48,760 bases of DNA. It comes from Devosia sp. Its GTDB lineage: Bacteria; Pseudomonadota; Alphaproteobacteria; Rhizobiales; Devosiaceae. Position numbers and translations under genes: made by a program. Location of the stretch: positions 1-48,760 of the forward strand of contig JAQGJK010000022.1 in the NCBI GenBank assembly GCA_028290665.1. The letters run 5' to 3'. Under the pieces are notes generated by a model that saw only the letters and a list, made by a program, of their open reading frames with translations, was not told where the DNA came from and did no database searches. Below are positions 10,157 through 19,469 of this stretch, in pieces; position 1 is the stretch's first letter; each line of letters begins with the position of its first letter.

Positions 10157-11251
10157 TCAGGTCTTCCGCAACATCATCCGGCTAATGACGTGGGCGGTGT
10201 AATCGACCACCGGGACGATACGGGCGTAGTTGAGGCGGGTGGGGCCGATGACGCCGAGCACGCCGATGACCTTGTCGTTGGCGTCCTTGTACGGGGAGAG
10301 GATGACCGAGGAGCCGGAGAGGGAGAACAGCTTGTTTTCCGAGCCGATGAAGATGCGCACGCCCTGCGCGTGATCGGCATCGCCGAGCAGTTCGATCAGC
10401 CCGTTGCGGCTTTCGAGTTCGTCGAACAACTGGCGGACGCGCAGCAGATCATCGGATGCCATGGTGTCGTTGATCAGATTGGCCCGGCCGCGGACAATGA
10501 CCGTCGGATGGTTGGTGCCGGTGCCGTCCGACAGTGTCGCGAGGCCGGCTTCGACGAGTTTACGGGTCAGTTCATCGAGTTCGGACAGCTGTGCCGCGCG
10601 CTGGGTCAGGAGGATAGCGCGGGCCTCGTTGAGGGTTTTGCCGACGACATGATGAGCGAGGAAATTAGACGCCTGCTGCAACGCCGAGGCGGTCAAGCCG
10701 GGCGGCAGTTGCAGGATCCGGTTTTCGACGGTGCCGTTTTCGCCGACCAGCACGGCCATCGCCTGGTGCTGGTCGAGCCGGACGAATTCGATATGGCGCA
10801 ATACCATGTCGGATTTCGTGGCAATGACGACACCGGCGCCGTGGCTGAGGCCGCTGAGCAATTGGCTGGCTTCGGTCAGCAGATCCTCGACATTGCCGCG
10901 GCCGGCCTGGCCTTCGATCGATCGGGCGATGGTGGCCTTTTCGCGCGCATCGACGGCCCCGACTTCGAGCATCGCATCGACGAAGAAGCGCAAGCCCTCC
11001 TGCGTCGGGGTACGGCCGGCGGAAGTGTGCGGCGCGGCGATGAGGCCGAGCTCCTCAAGATCGGCCATGACGTTGCGGACCGAAGCGGGCGACAGCGAGG
11101 TATCGAGCATGCGTGACAGGTGCCGCGACCCGACCGGCTCGCCGGTCTCGATATAGCGCTCGACCAGCTTCCGGAAAATGTCCTGGCTGCGGGCGTTGAG
11201 CACCGCGAGGAAATCTTCGGAGGGGATTTTGGGGCCGGGCATATTCACCAT
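10157..11251 (-). CDS. hrcA: Heat-inducible transcription repressor HrcA
   Basis: 364 residues. N-terminal winged helix (YIETGEPVGSRHLSRMLDTSLSPASVRNVM... then TSAGRTPTQEGLRFFVD, the highly conserved HrcA signature) followed by GAF-like and C-terminal domains ending in VDYTAHVISRMM. HrcA represses groESL and sometimes other chaperone genes by binding CIRCE. No CIRCE element is visible in this window, so its targets lie elsewhere. The start may be ATG 11251 or ATG 11242. Divergent from rph across about 100 bp. Confidence 0.96.
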   Translation of the reverse strand: MVNMPGPKIPSEDFLAVLNARSQDIFRKLVERYIETGEPVGSRHLSRMLDTSLSPASVRNVMADLEELGLIAAPHTSAGRTPTQEGLRFFVDAMLEVGAVDAREKATIARSIEGQAGRGNVEDLLTEASQLLSGLSHGAGVVIATKSDMVLRHIEFVRLDQHQAMAVLVGENGTVENRILQLPPGLTASALQQASNFLAHHVVGKTLNEARAILLTQRAAQLSELDELTRKLVEAGLATLSDGTGTNHPTVIVRGRANLINDTMASDDLLRVRQLFDELESRNGLIELLGDADHAQGVRIFIGSENKLFSLSGSSVILSPYKDANDKVIGVLGVIGPTRLNYARIVPVVDYTAHVISRMMLRKT

Positions 11252-11354
11252 TTAGGGCGAAACTCGTGCGGGGCCAAGCGCCGACCGCTTGTGAGCCGGG
11301 ATCGTCAGGGTTAAGGAGCGGTTAACGGCGTTTATTTACCAAGGTGATTTGTCC

Positions 11355-12071
11355 ATGCGGCCTTCCGGACGCGAACCCGATGCGATGCGCGCCGTGACCA
11401 TCGAGCGCGGCGTTGCGCCGAAAGCCGAGGGCAGTTGCCTCGTGTGTTATGGTTCGACCCGCGTCCACGTCACTGCCAGCGTCGAAACCTCGTTACCGCC
11501 CTGGCGGCGCGGGCAGGGGCTCGGCTGGGTTACTGCCGAATATGGCATGCTGCCGCGCGCCACCGGCTCCCGCACCCGCCGCGAGGCGAGTGCGGGCAAG
11601 CAATCGGGCCGCACCCAGGAAATCCAGCGGCTGATCGGGCGGAGCTTGCGCGCCGTGGTCGATATGGGTGCGTTGGGCGAAAACCAGATCACCATCGATT
11701 GCGACGTGCTCGAAGCCGATGGCGGCACCCGCACCGCCTCGATTACCGGCGCCTACATTGCACTGGCCGATGCCGTCAAATGGCTCGAGGAGCGCAAGCT
11801 GACCAAGGGGAAAGTGCTGCGCGATACCCTCGCCGCGGTGTCCTGTGGGATTTATCGCGGCACGCCGGTGCTCGACCTCGATTATCTCGAGGATGTCGAA
11901 GCCGAGACCGACGCTAATTTCGTCATGACCGGAGCCGGCAATTTCGTCGAAATCCAGGGCACCGCCGAACAGACGCCGTTCACGCGGGCCGAACTCGACA
12001 GCCTGATGGCGCTGGCCGGCAAGGGCATCGGCGAACTGACGCAGCTACAACTGGCGACGCTGGCCTCATGA
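11355..12071 (+). CDS. rph: Ribonuclease PH
   Basis: 238 residues, full length. Contains [12 protein letters not shown] at the N-terminus, the [16 protein letters not shown] phosphate-binding region, and [19 protein letters not shown] with the catalytic acidic residues. It trims tRNA 3' ends phosphorolytically. The ATG at 11355, 8 nt after AAGGTG, is preferred to an in-frame TTG at 11349. The stop overlaps the rdgB start (ATGA), so the two are translationally coupled. Confidence 0.97.
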   Translation: MRPSGREPDAMRAVTIERGVAPKAEGSCLVCYGSTRVHVTASVETSLPPWRRGQGLGWVTAEYGMLPRATGSRTRREASAGKQSGRTQEIQRLIGRSLRAVVDMGALGENQITIDCDVLEADGGTRTASITGAYIALADAVKWLEERKLTKGKVLRDTLAAVSCGIYRGTPVLDLDYLEDVEAETDANFVMTGAGNFVEIQGTAEQTPFTRAELDSLMALAGKGIGELTQLQLATLAS

Positions 12072-12721
12072 CGGCGATCCCCCGGCTGCAACGCGGACAG
12101 AAGCTGCTGCTGGCGACGCACAATGCCGGCAAGGTGGCGGAGCTGACCGATTTGCTGCAGGGGTTCGGGCTCGATCTGGTATCGGCGGCTGATCTCGACC
12201 TCCCCGAGCCTGACGAGACCGGAACGACGTTTGTCGAAAACGCCCGGATCAAGGCGCATGCCGCCGCCAACGCCACGGGATTGCTGGCGCTGGCTGATGA
12301 TTCTGGCCTGTCGGTCGAGGCGCTGGGCGGGCAGCCGGGGGTTTATACCGCCAATTGGGCGATGAACGGGTCGCAGCGTGATTACCAGCTCGGCATGCGC
12401 CGGGTCGAGGATGCGCTGCAGGCGGCCAACGCCACGAGCCCGGCGCAGCGCCGCGGCCCCTTCAACGCCACGCTGTGCCTCGCGCATCCCGATGGCCGCG
12501 ATGATCTCTATGTCGGCCGCGTCGAGGGCACGCTGGTGTGGCCGCCGCGCGGCGATCTCGGCCACGGCTTTGATCCGGCATTCATGCCCGATGGGCACGA
12601 CGTGACGTTCGGCGAAATGAGCGCGGCGACCAAGCACTCCTGGGCGCCCGGCCAGCCGGGCCTGTCGCACCGGGCCCGGGCCTTTGCCCTGTTCGTGGAG
12701 GCGGCGCTGACCAATGGATAG
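12068..12721 (+). CDS. rdgB: XTP/dITP pyrophosphatase (RdgB/HAM1 family)
   Basis: 217 residues. N-terminal [14 protein letters not shown] is the HAM1 nucleotide-binding motif; [18 protein letters not shown] carries the catalytic Asp and family signature; the C-terminal [12 protein letters not shown] and LSHRARAF are also typical. It removes non-canonical purine nucleoside triphosphates (XTP, dITP, ITP). It overlaps rph by 4 nt and hemW by 8 nt within an rph-rdgB-hemW operon. Confidence 0.96.
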   Translation: MTAIPRLQRGQKLLLATHNAGKVAELTDLLQGFGLDLVSAADLDLPEPDETGTTFVENARIKAHAAANATGLLALADDSGLSVEALGGQPGVYTANWAMNGSQRDYQLGMRRVEDALQAANATSPAQRRGPFNATLCLAHPDGRDDLYVGRVEGTLVWPPRGDLGHGFDPAFMPDGHDVTFGEMSAATKHSWAPGQPGLSHRARAFALFVEAALTNG

Positions 12722-13868
12722 AAGCAACGGGCTGTTCGGGGTTTATGTGCATTGGCCATTCTGCGCCGCCAAATGCCCCTATTGTGATTTCAATAGCCAC
12801 GTCCATCGCGGCGCGTTCGATGAGGCCGAGTACGTCGCGGCCTATGATCGTGAGATCGCTCATGCGGCCAAGCAGGCCCCCGAGCGGCTGGTGCAGTCGA
12901 TATTTTTCGGGGGCGGCACGCCCTCGCTGATGCAGCCGCGCTCGGTTGCTGCGATCCTCGATTCAATCGCCAAGCACTGGCAGATCGATCCCAACGCCGA
13001 GATTACCCTCGAAGCCAATCCGACCAGCGTCGAGGCCGAGCGGTTTCGCGGCTATCGCGCCGCGGGGGTGAACCGGGTGTCGTTGGGGGTGCAGTCGCTG
13101 CGGGAAAAGCCGTTGGCGGCGCTCGGGCGGTTGCATTCGGTCGACGAGGCCGTCGCCGCGGTGCGGCTGGCGCAATCGATTTTCCCGCGCTCGAGCTTTG
13201 ACCTGATTTACGCCCGGCCCCAGCAGACGCTCGAGGACTGGCAGGATGAATTGACCGAGGCGTTGTGGCTGACCGAGGGGCACATCTCGCTCTACCAGCT
13301 GACCATCGAGCAGGGGACGCGCTATTTCGACCTGCACCGTACGGGGAAGCTCAAGATGCCCGACGAGGACTTGGCAGCCGATTTCTTCGAGCTGACGCAG
13401 GAATTGACGGCAGCAGCGGGCCTGCCAGCGTACGAGATTTCCAACCACGCCCGCCCAGGGCAGGAGAGCCGGCATAATTTGGTGTACTGGCGCTATGGCG
13501 AATATGCCGGCATCGGGCCGGGCGCGCATGGGCGGCTGCTGGTGGGTAATCAACGGCACGCCACAGCGACCGAGAAGCTTCCGTTCGAGTGGAAAAAACG
13601 GGTAGATGCCCGCGGTCACGGGTTGGTTACCGACGATATTTTGACTTGGGAAGAAGAGGGCGACGAACTGCTGGTGATGGGCCTCCGCCTCCGCGAGGGC
13701 ATCGATCCGGGTCGTTATCAAGCGCTTTCCGGTCGCGCGATTTCGCCGCGCCAGATTGCGGATTTGAAGGGGTATGGGTTTTTGGAAACCCTGCCCAATG
13801 GCAATCTGCGAGTGACCGAGCGGGGGTGGCCGGTGCTGGATGCCGTGGTGGCGGATCTGGCTGCTTGA
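12714..13868 (+). CDS. hemW: Radical SAM heme chaperone HemW
   Basis: 384 residues. The radical-SAM cluster motif CxxxCxxC lies at Cys17, Cys21, Cys24 (PFCAAKCPYCDFNS), followed by the SAM-binding GGGTPSLM, the TIM barrel, and a HemN-type C-terminal winged domain (GISPRQ-like region). It was historically annotated as oxygen-independent coproporphyrinogen oxidase, but the CPYCDFNS context and length match HemW, a heme-binding protein delivering heme to respiratory enzymes. It overlaps rdgB by 8 nt. Confidence 0.92.
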   Translation: MDRSNGLFGVYVHWPFCAAKCPYCDFNSHVHRGAFDEAEYVAAYDREIAHAAKQAPERLVQSIFFGGGTPSLMQPRSVAAILDSIAKHWQIDPNAEITLEANPTSVEAERFRGYRAAGVNRVSLGVQSLREKPLAALGRLHSVDEAVAAVRLAQSIFPRSSFDLIYARPQQTLEDWQDELTEALWLTEGHISLYQLTIEQGTRYFDLHRTGKLKMPDEDLAADFFELTQELTAAAGLPAYEISNHARPGQESRHNLVYWRYGEYAGIGPGAHGRLLVGNQRHATATEKLPFEWKKRVDARGHGLVTDDILTWEEEGDELLVMGLRLREGIDPGRYQALSGRAISPRQIADLKGYGFLETLPNGNLRVTERGWPVLDAVVADLAA

Positions 13869-13887
13869 GGGATAGCGGAGTTCAGCG

Positions 13888-14577
13888 ATGCTCCCGACTT
13901 ACTTTATCCCACGCCCTCGGATGCTCATTGATCTGGCGGTAATTGAGGCCTTCGAGCAGCAGTTCGAGATGGCGATGGCCAGCGATGGCGCCGAATTCAA
14001 GTATGAGGCGCCAGCGCCGCTGTGGCAGTTCCTGAGCTATCTGACCGATACAAAAGCCGTCCTGCTGCACGGGTCCGGTGATGGTTCGATTGCGGAATTC
14101 GAACCTCGCCTATCCGACGATGTCGAGGCTTTCGGCGACCGCAAGGCAGTCTACGCCGCCTCCGACGGACTGTGGCCGCTGTATTTTGCGGTGCTGGACC
14201 GACCTAAAATCCGGATGAGCATCCTCAATTCGAGCATGCGGATCCGTCCCACCGGTGGCATCTGGAGCGAGCCGTTTTACTTCTTTTCTATTTCCGACAC
14301 GGCCCTTGCCCAGCGTCCCTATCGTCGTGGCACGATCTACCTATTGCCACGCGAAAGCTTCGAGCAGCAGGCGCCGATCAACCGACCGGAACACGATATT
14401 CAGATTGCACAATGGGCAAGCCTGGTCCCCATCAGGCCACTGGCGCGCCTGTCGGTTGGGCCGGAGGACTTTCCGCTGCTGGACCAGATTCGCGGCCACG
14501 ACGACGACACGACCTTTGCCCGGGCGCGCGCCAACCCCGAAGGCTTCCCGTGGATCGAGGAGCAGAGCGGGTCATAA
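13888..14577 (+). CDS. Hypothetical protein, possible ADP-ribosyltransferase-like fold
   Basis: 229 residues, no signal peptide or membrane segment. A central block reads AVLLHGSGDGSIAEFEPR, then KAVYAASDGLWPLYFAVLDR. The spacing of an LHGS motif and a VYA-x-D-x5-YFA segment recalls the H-G-S/T and aromatic-rich NAD-pocket motifs of ADP-ribosyltransferase-like folds, but I cannot identify a catalytic Glu with confidence. It starts at ATG 13888 (GCGGAG about 8 nt upstream), 19 bp after hemW. Its 3' end overlaps the convergent lipoprotein gene by 6 nt. Confidence 0.65.
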   Translation: MLPTYFIPRPRMLIDLAVIEAFEQQFEMAMASDGAEFKYEAPAPLWQFLSYLTDTKAVLLHGSGDGSIAEFEPRLSDDVEAFGDRKAVYAASDGLWPLYFAVLDRPKIRMSILNSSMRIRPTGGIWSEPFYFFSISDTALAQRPYRRGTIYLLPRESFEQQAPINRPEHDIQIAQWASLVPIRPLARLSVGPEDFPLLDQIRGHDDDTTFARARANPEGFPWIEEQSGS

Positions 14578-15783
14578 CCGCGCCGGTTCGAGCACCCTGA
14601 TGCTGCCGCCGGCGACGATCTGTTTTATCGCCAGCGCGTAATCGGATTTGCCGTCGGGGAGGAACCTGAACGCGCCGTCGCGGCCGACATAGCCGCCGGT
14701 GGCGGTGAGGCGGGCGCGGTCGTAGCGAGGGGTGGTCAGGGCGAGGATCGAGGTGTTGGCGAGGATCGTCGCGGTGTAGGCGATGGTGACCAGCGGATGC
14801 GGCACGCCGCCGAAGCGGGCGGTGTAGAGCGGGGCTAAGGCGGTGTAACCGGCGTCGTCGACCCCCGGAAACCAGGCGCCGGCGAAATAGGGGTTGCCGC
14901 TGAGGTTGGTATCACCCTGCCAATCGGCCGAGCCGATGATGGTGACGCGGCCGGGCAGAATGCCGGCATCGGCGAGCAATACGGCAAAGCTGCCGGCGGT
15001 GGCGCGATCGGGGAGCAGCAGTGTATCGACCTGGCCCGACAGGATCAGCGGCGCGAGTTCGGCGATTTTGGCGCGAGCCTCGTCGATGCTGGAGAACCCG
15101 AGGGAGGCGGTGACGCGCAACCCGAGTTGCGCCGCGCTCGCTTCGAACCCGGCCTGATGCAGGCGGCCGAATTCAGTCGCGGGGAATAGCCCGGCGAAAC
15201 CCTGCCGCCCCTGGGCTTTGGCAAAGCCGAGGCTGCGGCGCATTTCGGTGGCGGGCAAGACGTTGAGGAGGAACACGCCGGGCGCGGCGACGGTGGAATT
15301 GTTGGAAAAACCGATGAGCGTCAGTCCCGAGGCGCGCGCCACGGCTGCTGCGGCGGCGACTTGGTCGGCTTTCAGCGGTCCGAGGATCAGGCTGGCGCCT
15401 TCGCCGGCGGCAAGCAGGGCTGCCTGCGCGGCGCTTTGGGGCGTCGTGCCGGAATCCTTGATGATCAGCGTGATGTTGTCGGCGATGTCGGGTTTTTCGG
15501 CGATGTAGGCCATGGCGAGTCTCGCGCCATTGGCCATCGACAGCCCGACCTGCACGAGGCCCGGATCGCCCGACAGCGGCAGCAGCAGCGCCACTCGGAC
15601 TGGCCCGGTGCCGATGCTTTCGCCAGCGGCGATAGGAAATGACCCCGGTGCAGTTCCTGCCACTGACGCGCCGGCGGGCGCTATCGGCCCCATGCGAAAA
15701 TCATCGAGATCGCCCGCCGAACAGGCGGCGAGCGTCAGGGTCAGCACTGCTAAGGCAGCAAAGCGGGCCGGATGGCGCAGCAT
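14572..15783 (-). CDS. Penicillin-binding protein activator (LpoA-like) lipoprotein
   Basis: 403 residues. Lipoprotein signal peptide with lipobox LAAC (Cys20). The body is a periplasmic-binding-protein type I fold resembling Leu/Ile/Val-binding proteins: VRVALLLPLSGDPGLVQVG, GASLILGPLKADQV, and TIIGSADWQGDTNLSGNPYFAGAWF. This is the LpoA C-terminal-domain family proposed to activate class A penicillin-binding proteins. The gene neighbourhood supports the call: it diverges from rsmI-yraN, as lpoA lies beside rsmI and yraN in gammaproteobacteria. It may instead be a ligand-binding lipoprotein of an amino-acid transporter. Confidence 0.78.
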   Translation of the reverse strand: MLRHPARFAALAVLTLTLAACSAGDLDDFRMGPIAPAGASVAGTAPGSFPIAAGESIGTGPVRVALLLPLSGDPGLVQVGLSMANGARLAMAYIAEKPDIADNITLIIKDSGTTPQSAAQAALLAAGEGASLILGPLKADQVAAAAAVARASGLTLIGFSNNSTVAAPGVFLLNVLPATEMRRSLGFAKAQGRQGFAGLFPATEFGRLHQAGFEASAAQLGLRVTASLGFSSIDEARAKIAELAPLILSGQVDTLLLPDRATAGSFAVLLADAGILPGRVTIIGSADWQGDTNLSGNPYFAGAWFPGVDDAGYTALAPLYTARFGGVPHPLVTIAYTATILANTSILALTTPRYDRARLTATGGYVGRDGAFRFLPDGKSDYALAIKQIVAGGSIRVLEPARL

Positions 15784-15869
15784 GGATTAAGTCCCGGTTA
15801 ACCATAAGCTCGCAGCCAAAGCTTAACGGCCGGTATACAGCGGCGGCGGGTTTGTCCTAGAACCGGCTT

Positions 15870-16802
15870 ATGTCGGCAGCTTCAGACCCCTCACCTTCAA
15901 ATCCTCCCCGCGAAAACCTGCATCCGCGGCGTTACGTCATCGGCGGCGCCGCGTTCGACGCGCCGGTGCTGGCGCCGGGGCTGTATGTAGTGGCGACGCC
16001 GATCGGCAACCTCGCCGATATCACGCTGCGGGCGCTGGCGATTCTGGCGGCGGCTGATGTCGTGTTGTGCGAGGACACGCGGCACTCGGCGCATTTGCTG
16101 GCGCATTACGATATCCGCACCCGGCGCCAAGCGCTGCACGAGCACAATGAGCGCCAGAAGATCGACAGCGTGATCGCCGATCTCAGCGCCGGTCGCGCCA
16201 TTGCGCTGATTTCGGATGCCGGCACGCCCTTGCTATCGGATCCGGGATTTCCGCTGGTGCGGGCGGTGCGCGAAGCGGGGCTGCCGGTGTTTGCCGCGCC
16301 GGGGGCCTCGGCATTGCTCGGCGCCCTTGCCACCGCCGGGTTGCCGACCGATGCGTTTGCATTCTTTGGGTTCCTGCCGGCCAAGGTCGGAGCGCGGGGC
16401 ACGGCACTGGCGGCTGTGGCGGACCGGTCCGAAACGCTCGTATTCTATGAATCGCCGCGCCGGCTCGATGACACCCTCGCGGCAATGGCGGTGGCGTTCG
16501 GGCCCGAGCGTGAAGCGGCTGTGGCGCTGGAGTTGACCAAGCGGTTCGAGCGGGTGTTCCGAGGGCCGGTCGCGGAACTCGCGAGGCAATTCGCCGGCGA
16601 GGAGACGCGTGGCGAGGCGGTGATCGTCGTCGCCGGGGCCAGCGAGCGATTGCTTGACCCAGCCGACTGGCTGGCGGCACTCGACACAGCGATGACGGAT
16701 TTGCCGTTGCGGGCGGCGGTCGATGAAGTCACCGCGCGGTTCAGCCTCAAGCGCAAGGACGTCTACGATGCCGCGCTCGCCCGTAAAGCCGAAAAGTCCT
16801 GA
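15870..16802 (+). CDS. rsmI: 16S rRNA (cytidine1402-2'-O)-methyltransferase RsmI
   Basis: 310 residues. Tetrapyrrole-methylase fold: LYVVATPIGNLADITLRA near residue 40, VLCEDTRHSAHLLAHY, ALISDAGTPLLSDPG, and YESPRRLDDTL are all RsmI signatures. It uses SAM to 2'-O-methylate C1402 in the decoding centre. The N-terminal 35 residues before GLYVVATP are longer than in E. coli, which may indicate a later start, although no better Met is present. It overlaps yraN by 35 nt. Confidence 0.95.
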   Translation: MSAASDPSPSNPPRENLHPRRYVIGGAAFDAPVLAPGLYVVATPIGNLADITLRALAILAAADVVLCEDTRHSAHLLAHYDIRTRRQALHEHNERQKIDSVIADLSAGRAIALISDAGTPLLSDPGFPLVRAVREAGLPVFAAPGASALLGALATAGLPTDAFAFFGFLPAKVGARGTALAAVADRSETLVFYESPRRLDDTLAAMAVAFGPEREAAVALELTKRFERVFRGPVAELARQFAGEETRGEAVIVVAGASERLLDPADWLAALDTAMTDLPLRAAVDEVTARFSLKRKDVYDAALARKAEKS

Positions 16803-17160
16803 ACGACGGCGGGCCGAGCGCGCCGGGCACCGAGGCGAATTCTGGGCGGCGCTGTTCCTGATGGCGCAATTGTATCGAATCCGCGCCCGGCGGGTTAAAA
16901 CCCCGGTCGGCGAGATCGACCTGATCGCCGAGCGGTTCGGCACCACGGTATTCGTCGAGGTCAAGGCGCGTGGGCTTTCGTCCGATGAGGCCGCGGCACT
17001 GCATGCCGTCGATCGCCGCCGGATTGTTCGGGCGGCGCAGTATTATGTGGCAAAACACCCGGCGCTCGCCGCGACGCCGCTGCGCTTCGACGTGATTTTC
17101 ATTGCGCCTTTCGCGCTTCCACGGCATCTGAAGGCGGCCTTCGATACGACCGGGATTTAA
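16768..17160 (+). CDS. yraN: YraN family (UPF0102) putative endonuclease-fold protein
   Basis: 130 residues. Contains RRAERAGHRGEFWAALFL, then the restriction-endonuclease-like core GEIDLIAERFGTTVFVEVKAR, with the Asp and E-x-K residues of the PD-(D/E)xK fold. The molecular role is unproven; it is conserved beside rsmI in many proteobacteria. The ATG at 16768 lies inside the rsmI reading frame; an upstream in-frame start would extend deeper into rsmI and is unlikely. Confidence 0.9.
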   Translation: MPRSPVKPKSPERRRAERAGHRGEFWAALFLMAQLYRIRARRVKTPVGEIDLIAERFGTTVFVEVKARGLSSDEAAALHAVDRRRIVRAAQYYVAKHPALAATPLRFDVIFIAPFALPRHLKAAFDTTGI

Positions 17161-17163
17161 GCG

Positions 17164-18108
17164 ATGACCCTCAGAATTGCCGTGCAGATGGACCCCATCG
17201 CCTCGATCAATCCGCTTGGGGATTCGACGTTCGCCATGATGCTCGAAGCGCAGGCGCGCGGCCATGAGCTCGGTTATTACACCCCGGGCAGCCTGGCACT
17301 GCGGCGCGACACCGTTTCGGCCGAGGTGGCGCTGATCACGGTGTTCGACAAACCGAAGGGCGAGCATTTTGTGCTCGGCGAGGCGTCGCGGCAGGACTTG
17401 GCGGGTTATGACGTGCTGCTGATGCGGCAGGATCCGCCGTTCGACATGAACTACATCACGCTGACACATCTGCTGGAGCGGCTGCACCCGAAGACGCTCG
17501 TGGTCAACCCGCCGGCGGCGGTGCGCAATGCCCCCGAGAAAATCCTCGTCACCGATTTCCCCGAGCTGATGCCGCCAACGCTGGTGACGCGCGATCGCGG
17601 CATGATCCATGCCTTCCGACGGGAGCATGGCAACATCATCGTCAAGCCGCTCTACGGCAATGGCGGGGCGGGGGTGTTCTTCATCCAGGAGGGTGACCAC
17701 AACCTCGTGTCGCTGCTCGAATTGTTCGAGCAGAGTTTTCGCGAACCGTTCATGGTGCAGAAATACCTGCCCGATGTCCGGAAGGGCGATAAGCGCATCA
17801 TCATCATCGATGGCGAGCCGATCGCCGGGCTCAATCGCATTCCGGCCGATGGCGAGGCGCGCTCCAACATGCATGTCGGCGGCCGCCCCGAACTATCGGC
17901 GCTGACGCCGCGCGAGCTGGAGATTTGCGCCATTATCGGCCCGGCGCTGAAGGCCCGCGACATGATTTTCGTCGGCATCGACGTGATCGGCGATTACCTG
18001 ACCGAAATCAACGTCACCTCCCCCACCGGCATCCGCGAAATCAAGCGCTTCGGCGGCCCCGACATCGCGGTGCTGATCTGGGACGCGATCCAGAAGCGGC
18101 GGGTTTAG
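17164..18108 (+). CDS. gshB: Glutathione synthetase
   Basis: 314 residues, full length, ATP-grasp fold. N-terminal [22 protein letters not shown], central [16 protein letters not shown], the ATP-grasp loops [17 protein letters not shown] and [20 protein letters not shown], and the Mg-binding [12 protein letters not shown]. It joins gamma-glutamylcysteine and glycine. It starts 3 bp after yraN, completing an rsmI-yraN-gshB operon found widely in alphaproteobacteria. Confidence 0.97.
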   Translation: MTLRIAVQMDPIASINPLGDSTFAMMLEAQARGHELGYYTPGSLALRRDTVSAEVALITVFDKPKGEHFVLGEASRQDLAGYDVLLMRQDPPFDMNYITLTHLLERLHPKTLVVNPPAAVRNAPEKILVTDFPELMPPTLVTRDRGMIHAFRREHGNIIVKPLYGNGGAGVFFIQEGDHNLVSLLELFEQSFREPFMVQKYLPDVRKGDKRIIIIDGEPIAGLNRIPADGEARSNMHVGGRPELSALTPRELEICAIIGPALKARDMIFVGIDVIGDYLTEINVTSPTGIREIKRFGGPDIAVLIWDAIQKRRV

Positions 18109-18133
18109 GCGGTTTGGTGCAAAGCCTCAGTCA

Positions 18134-18379
18134 ATGAAAACCATTGTCCTGACAGTTGGCGCGGCGCGCATGTTCGATGCACTTCCAGGGGACATTCAGC
18201 GGCAGATCGCCGAAGCTTTGCATCGCTACGCCATGACAGGTGAAGGCGATATCAAGGCGTTACAGGGTCGCGGAGGATATAGGCTGCGCGTCGGGCGATA
18301 TCGCGTTATCTTCAGCGAGGACGCGGTGACGATCCTCGCGATCTACATCGGCAAGCGGGAAACAACTACTTATCGCTAG
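18134..18379 (+). CDS. RelE/ParE-family toxin
   Basis: 81 residues. Compact RelE fold: an N-terminal helix pair (ARMFDALPGDIQRQIAEALH) followed by beta strands YRLRVGRYRVIFSEDAVTIL and a C-terminal IYIGKRETTTYR. Basic residues (R, K) in the last strands are where RelE mRNA interferases hold catalytic and RNA-binding groups. It lies 9 bp upstream of an Xre-type gene, so toxin precedes antitoxin as in HigBA and some RelE-Xre systems. Regulation by the complex is likely. Confidence 0.8.
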   Translation: MKTIVLTVGAARMFDALPGDIQRQIAEALHRYAMTGEGDIKALQGRGGYRLRVGRYRVIFSEDAVTILAIYIGKRETTTYR

Positions 18380-18388
18380 GGTGACGGC

Positions 18389-18760
18389 ATGGGCATACAA
18401 ACGATAACGACACCGACCGGCGAAGAACTCGTGGTCATTCCACGCGCGGAGTACGAGGCGATGCTCGCCGATGCGTTCGAGGACGGAGCCGATGCGGCGA
18501 CCTACACGGCGAGCCTTGTCGGCCTTGCACCAGAGGAGGTGCTACCTGCCGAAGTTAGTGCTGCGATCCTGCGGAGCGAGGGCCGCGTGCGGGCATTTCG
18601 AGAATGGCGCGGCTACAGCCTTGATACACTTGCTGAACTGAGTCACTTGCCACGTGCGATGCTGGTCGAAATCGAAGCCGGCCAGCGCATTCTCGACCGG
18701 GAGAGTGCGGCTCGTCTTGGCATTGCCCTGGAGCTACCGCCCGGCTGGTTGCAGTCCTGA
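18389..18760 (+). CDS. Xre-type antitoxin with Phd-like N-terminus
   Basis: 123 residues. The N-terminal segment IQTITTPTGEELVVIPRAEYEAML resembles the opening strand-helix of prevent-host-death antitoxins. The C-terminal part (about 68-120) is a helix-turn-helix: VRAFREWRGYSLDTLAELSH, then MLVEIEAGQRILDRESAARL. It follows the RelE gene by 9 bp with an AGGGTGA ribosome site. Expected to neutralise the toxin and repress the operon. The marC-like gene starts only 4 bp after it, so it may be co-transcribed. Confidence 0.78.
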   Translation: MGIQTITTPTGEELVVIPRAEYEAMLADAFEDGADAATYTASLVGLAPEEVLPAEVSAAILRSEGRVRAFREWRGYSLDTLAELSHLPRAMLVEIEAGQRILDRESAARLGIALELPPGWLQS

Positions 18761-18764
18761 CCGC

Positions 18765-19400
18765 ATGAACACCTATCTCGTGGCGCTGGCGACGTTTTTT
18801 GCGACGGTCGGCGTGGCCGATATTCCGTTTATCTTTGCGGCGCTGACCAAGGACGATACTGCGGCGCAGCGTTTCGGCGTGGCGGTACGGGGCGTGGTGA
18901 TTGCCACCTGTATCCTGCTGATCTTTGGCGTGCTGGGGGAGGGGATCCTGATGCTGTTCGGCATCACCATACCGGCGCTGCGGACGGCGGGTGGGATCCT
19001 GCTGCTGCTGATCGCCATCGACATGGTATTCGCGCGGCACTCGGGCGCCACTGGCCCTACGACCGAGGAAGAAGTCGAAGCCCGCCGTCGGGAGGATATC
19101 TCGGTGTTTCCGCTCGCCATGCCGTTGCTGGCCGGGCCCGGGGCCATCAGCGCGGTGATCCTGCTCACGGCCGGCACCGGCTACAACGCGGATTTCTTCA
19201 TCATCATGGCGGCGCTGGTTACCATCATGGGGCTCGCCTGGGTGACCCTGCTGCTGGCCATCCCGATCCAGCGGCTGCTCGGCATTACCGGCCTGGCCGT
19301 GGTGTCGCGCGTCGTCGGGATTTTGCTCGCGGCACTGGCGGTGCAGTTCCTATTCGATGGTATCCGCACCAGCGGACTGCTGCCCGAATTGGCCGCGTGA
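18765..19400 (+). CDS. MarC-family integral membrane protein
   Basis: 211 residues with six hydrophobic segments: VALATFFATVGVADIPFIFA, VVIATCILLIFGVLGEGILML, AGGILLLLIAIDMVF, then LAMPLLAGPGAISAVILL, FFIIMAALVTIMGLAWVTLL and VVGILLAALAVQFLFDGI. The P-L/A-M-P-L-L-A-G-P-G signature is typical of MarC/SNATP proteins, inner-membrane proteins of uncertain transport role. The ATG at 18765 is preferred to upstream in-frame starts inside the antitoxin gene. Confidence 0.88.
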   Translation: MNTYLVALATFFATVGVADIPFIFAALTKDDTAAQRFGVAVRGVVIATCILLIFGVLGEGILMLFGITIPALRTAGGILLLLIAIDMVFARHSGATGPTTEEEVEARRREDISVFPLAMPLLAGPGAISAVILLTAGTGYNADFFIIMAALVTIMGLAWVTLLLAIPIQRLLGITGLAVVSRVVGILLAALAVQFLFDGIRTSGLLPELAA

Positions 19401-19412
19401 CCAAATGACAAA

Positions 19413-19435
19413 GGCCGCCCGCTTGACGGACGGCC
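19413..19435 (-). terminator. Probable terminator
   Basis: Stem GGCCGCCCG (19413-19421) / CGGACGGCC (19427-19435) with one mismatch and a 5-nt loop. On the minus strand it is followed by TTTGTCATTT. It serves the small minus-strand gene at 19470 and may also end the convergent marC-like transcript. Confidence 0.5.
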
Positions 19436-19469
19436 AATGAATTGAACGTGTGAAAGAACGCCCGAAAGC

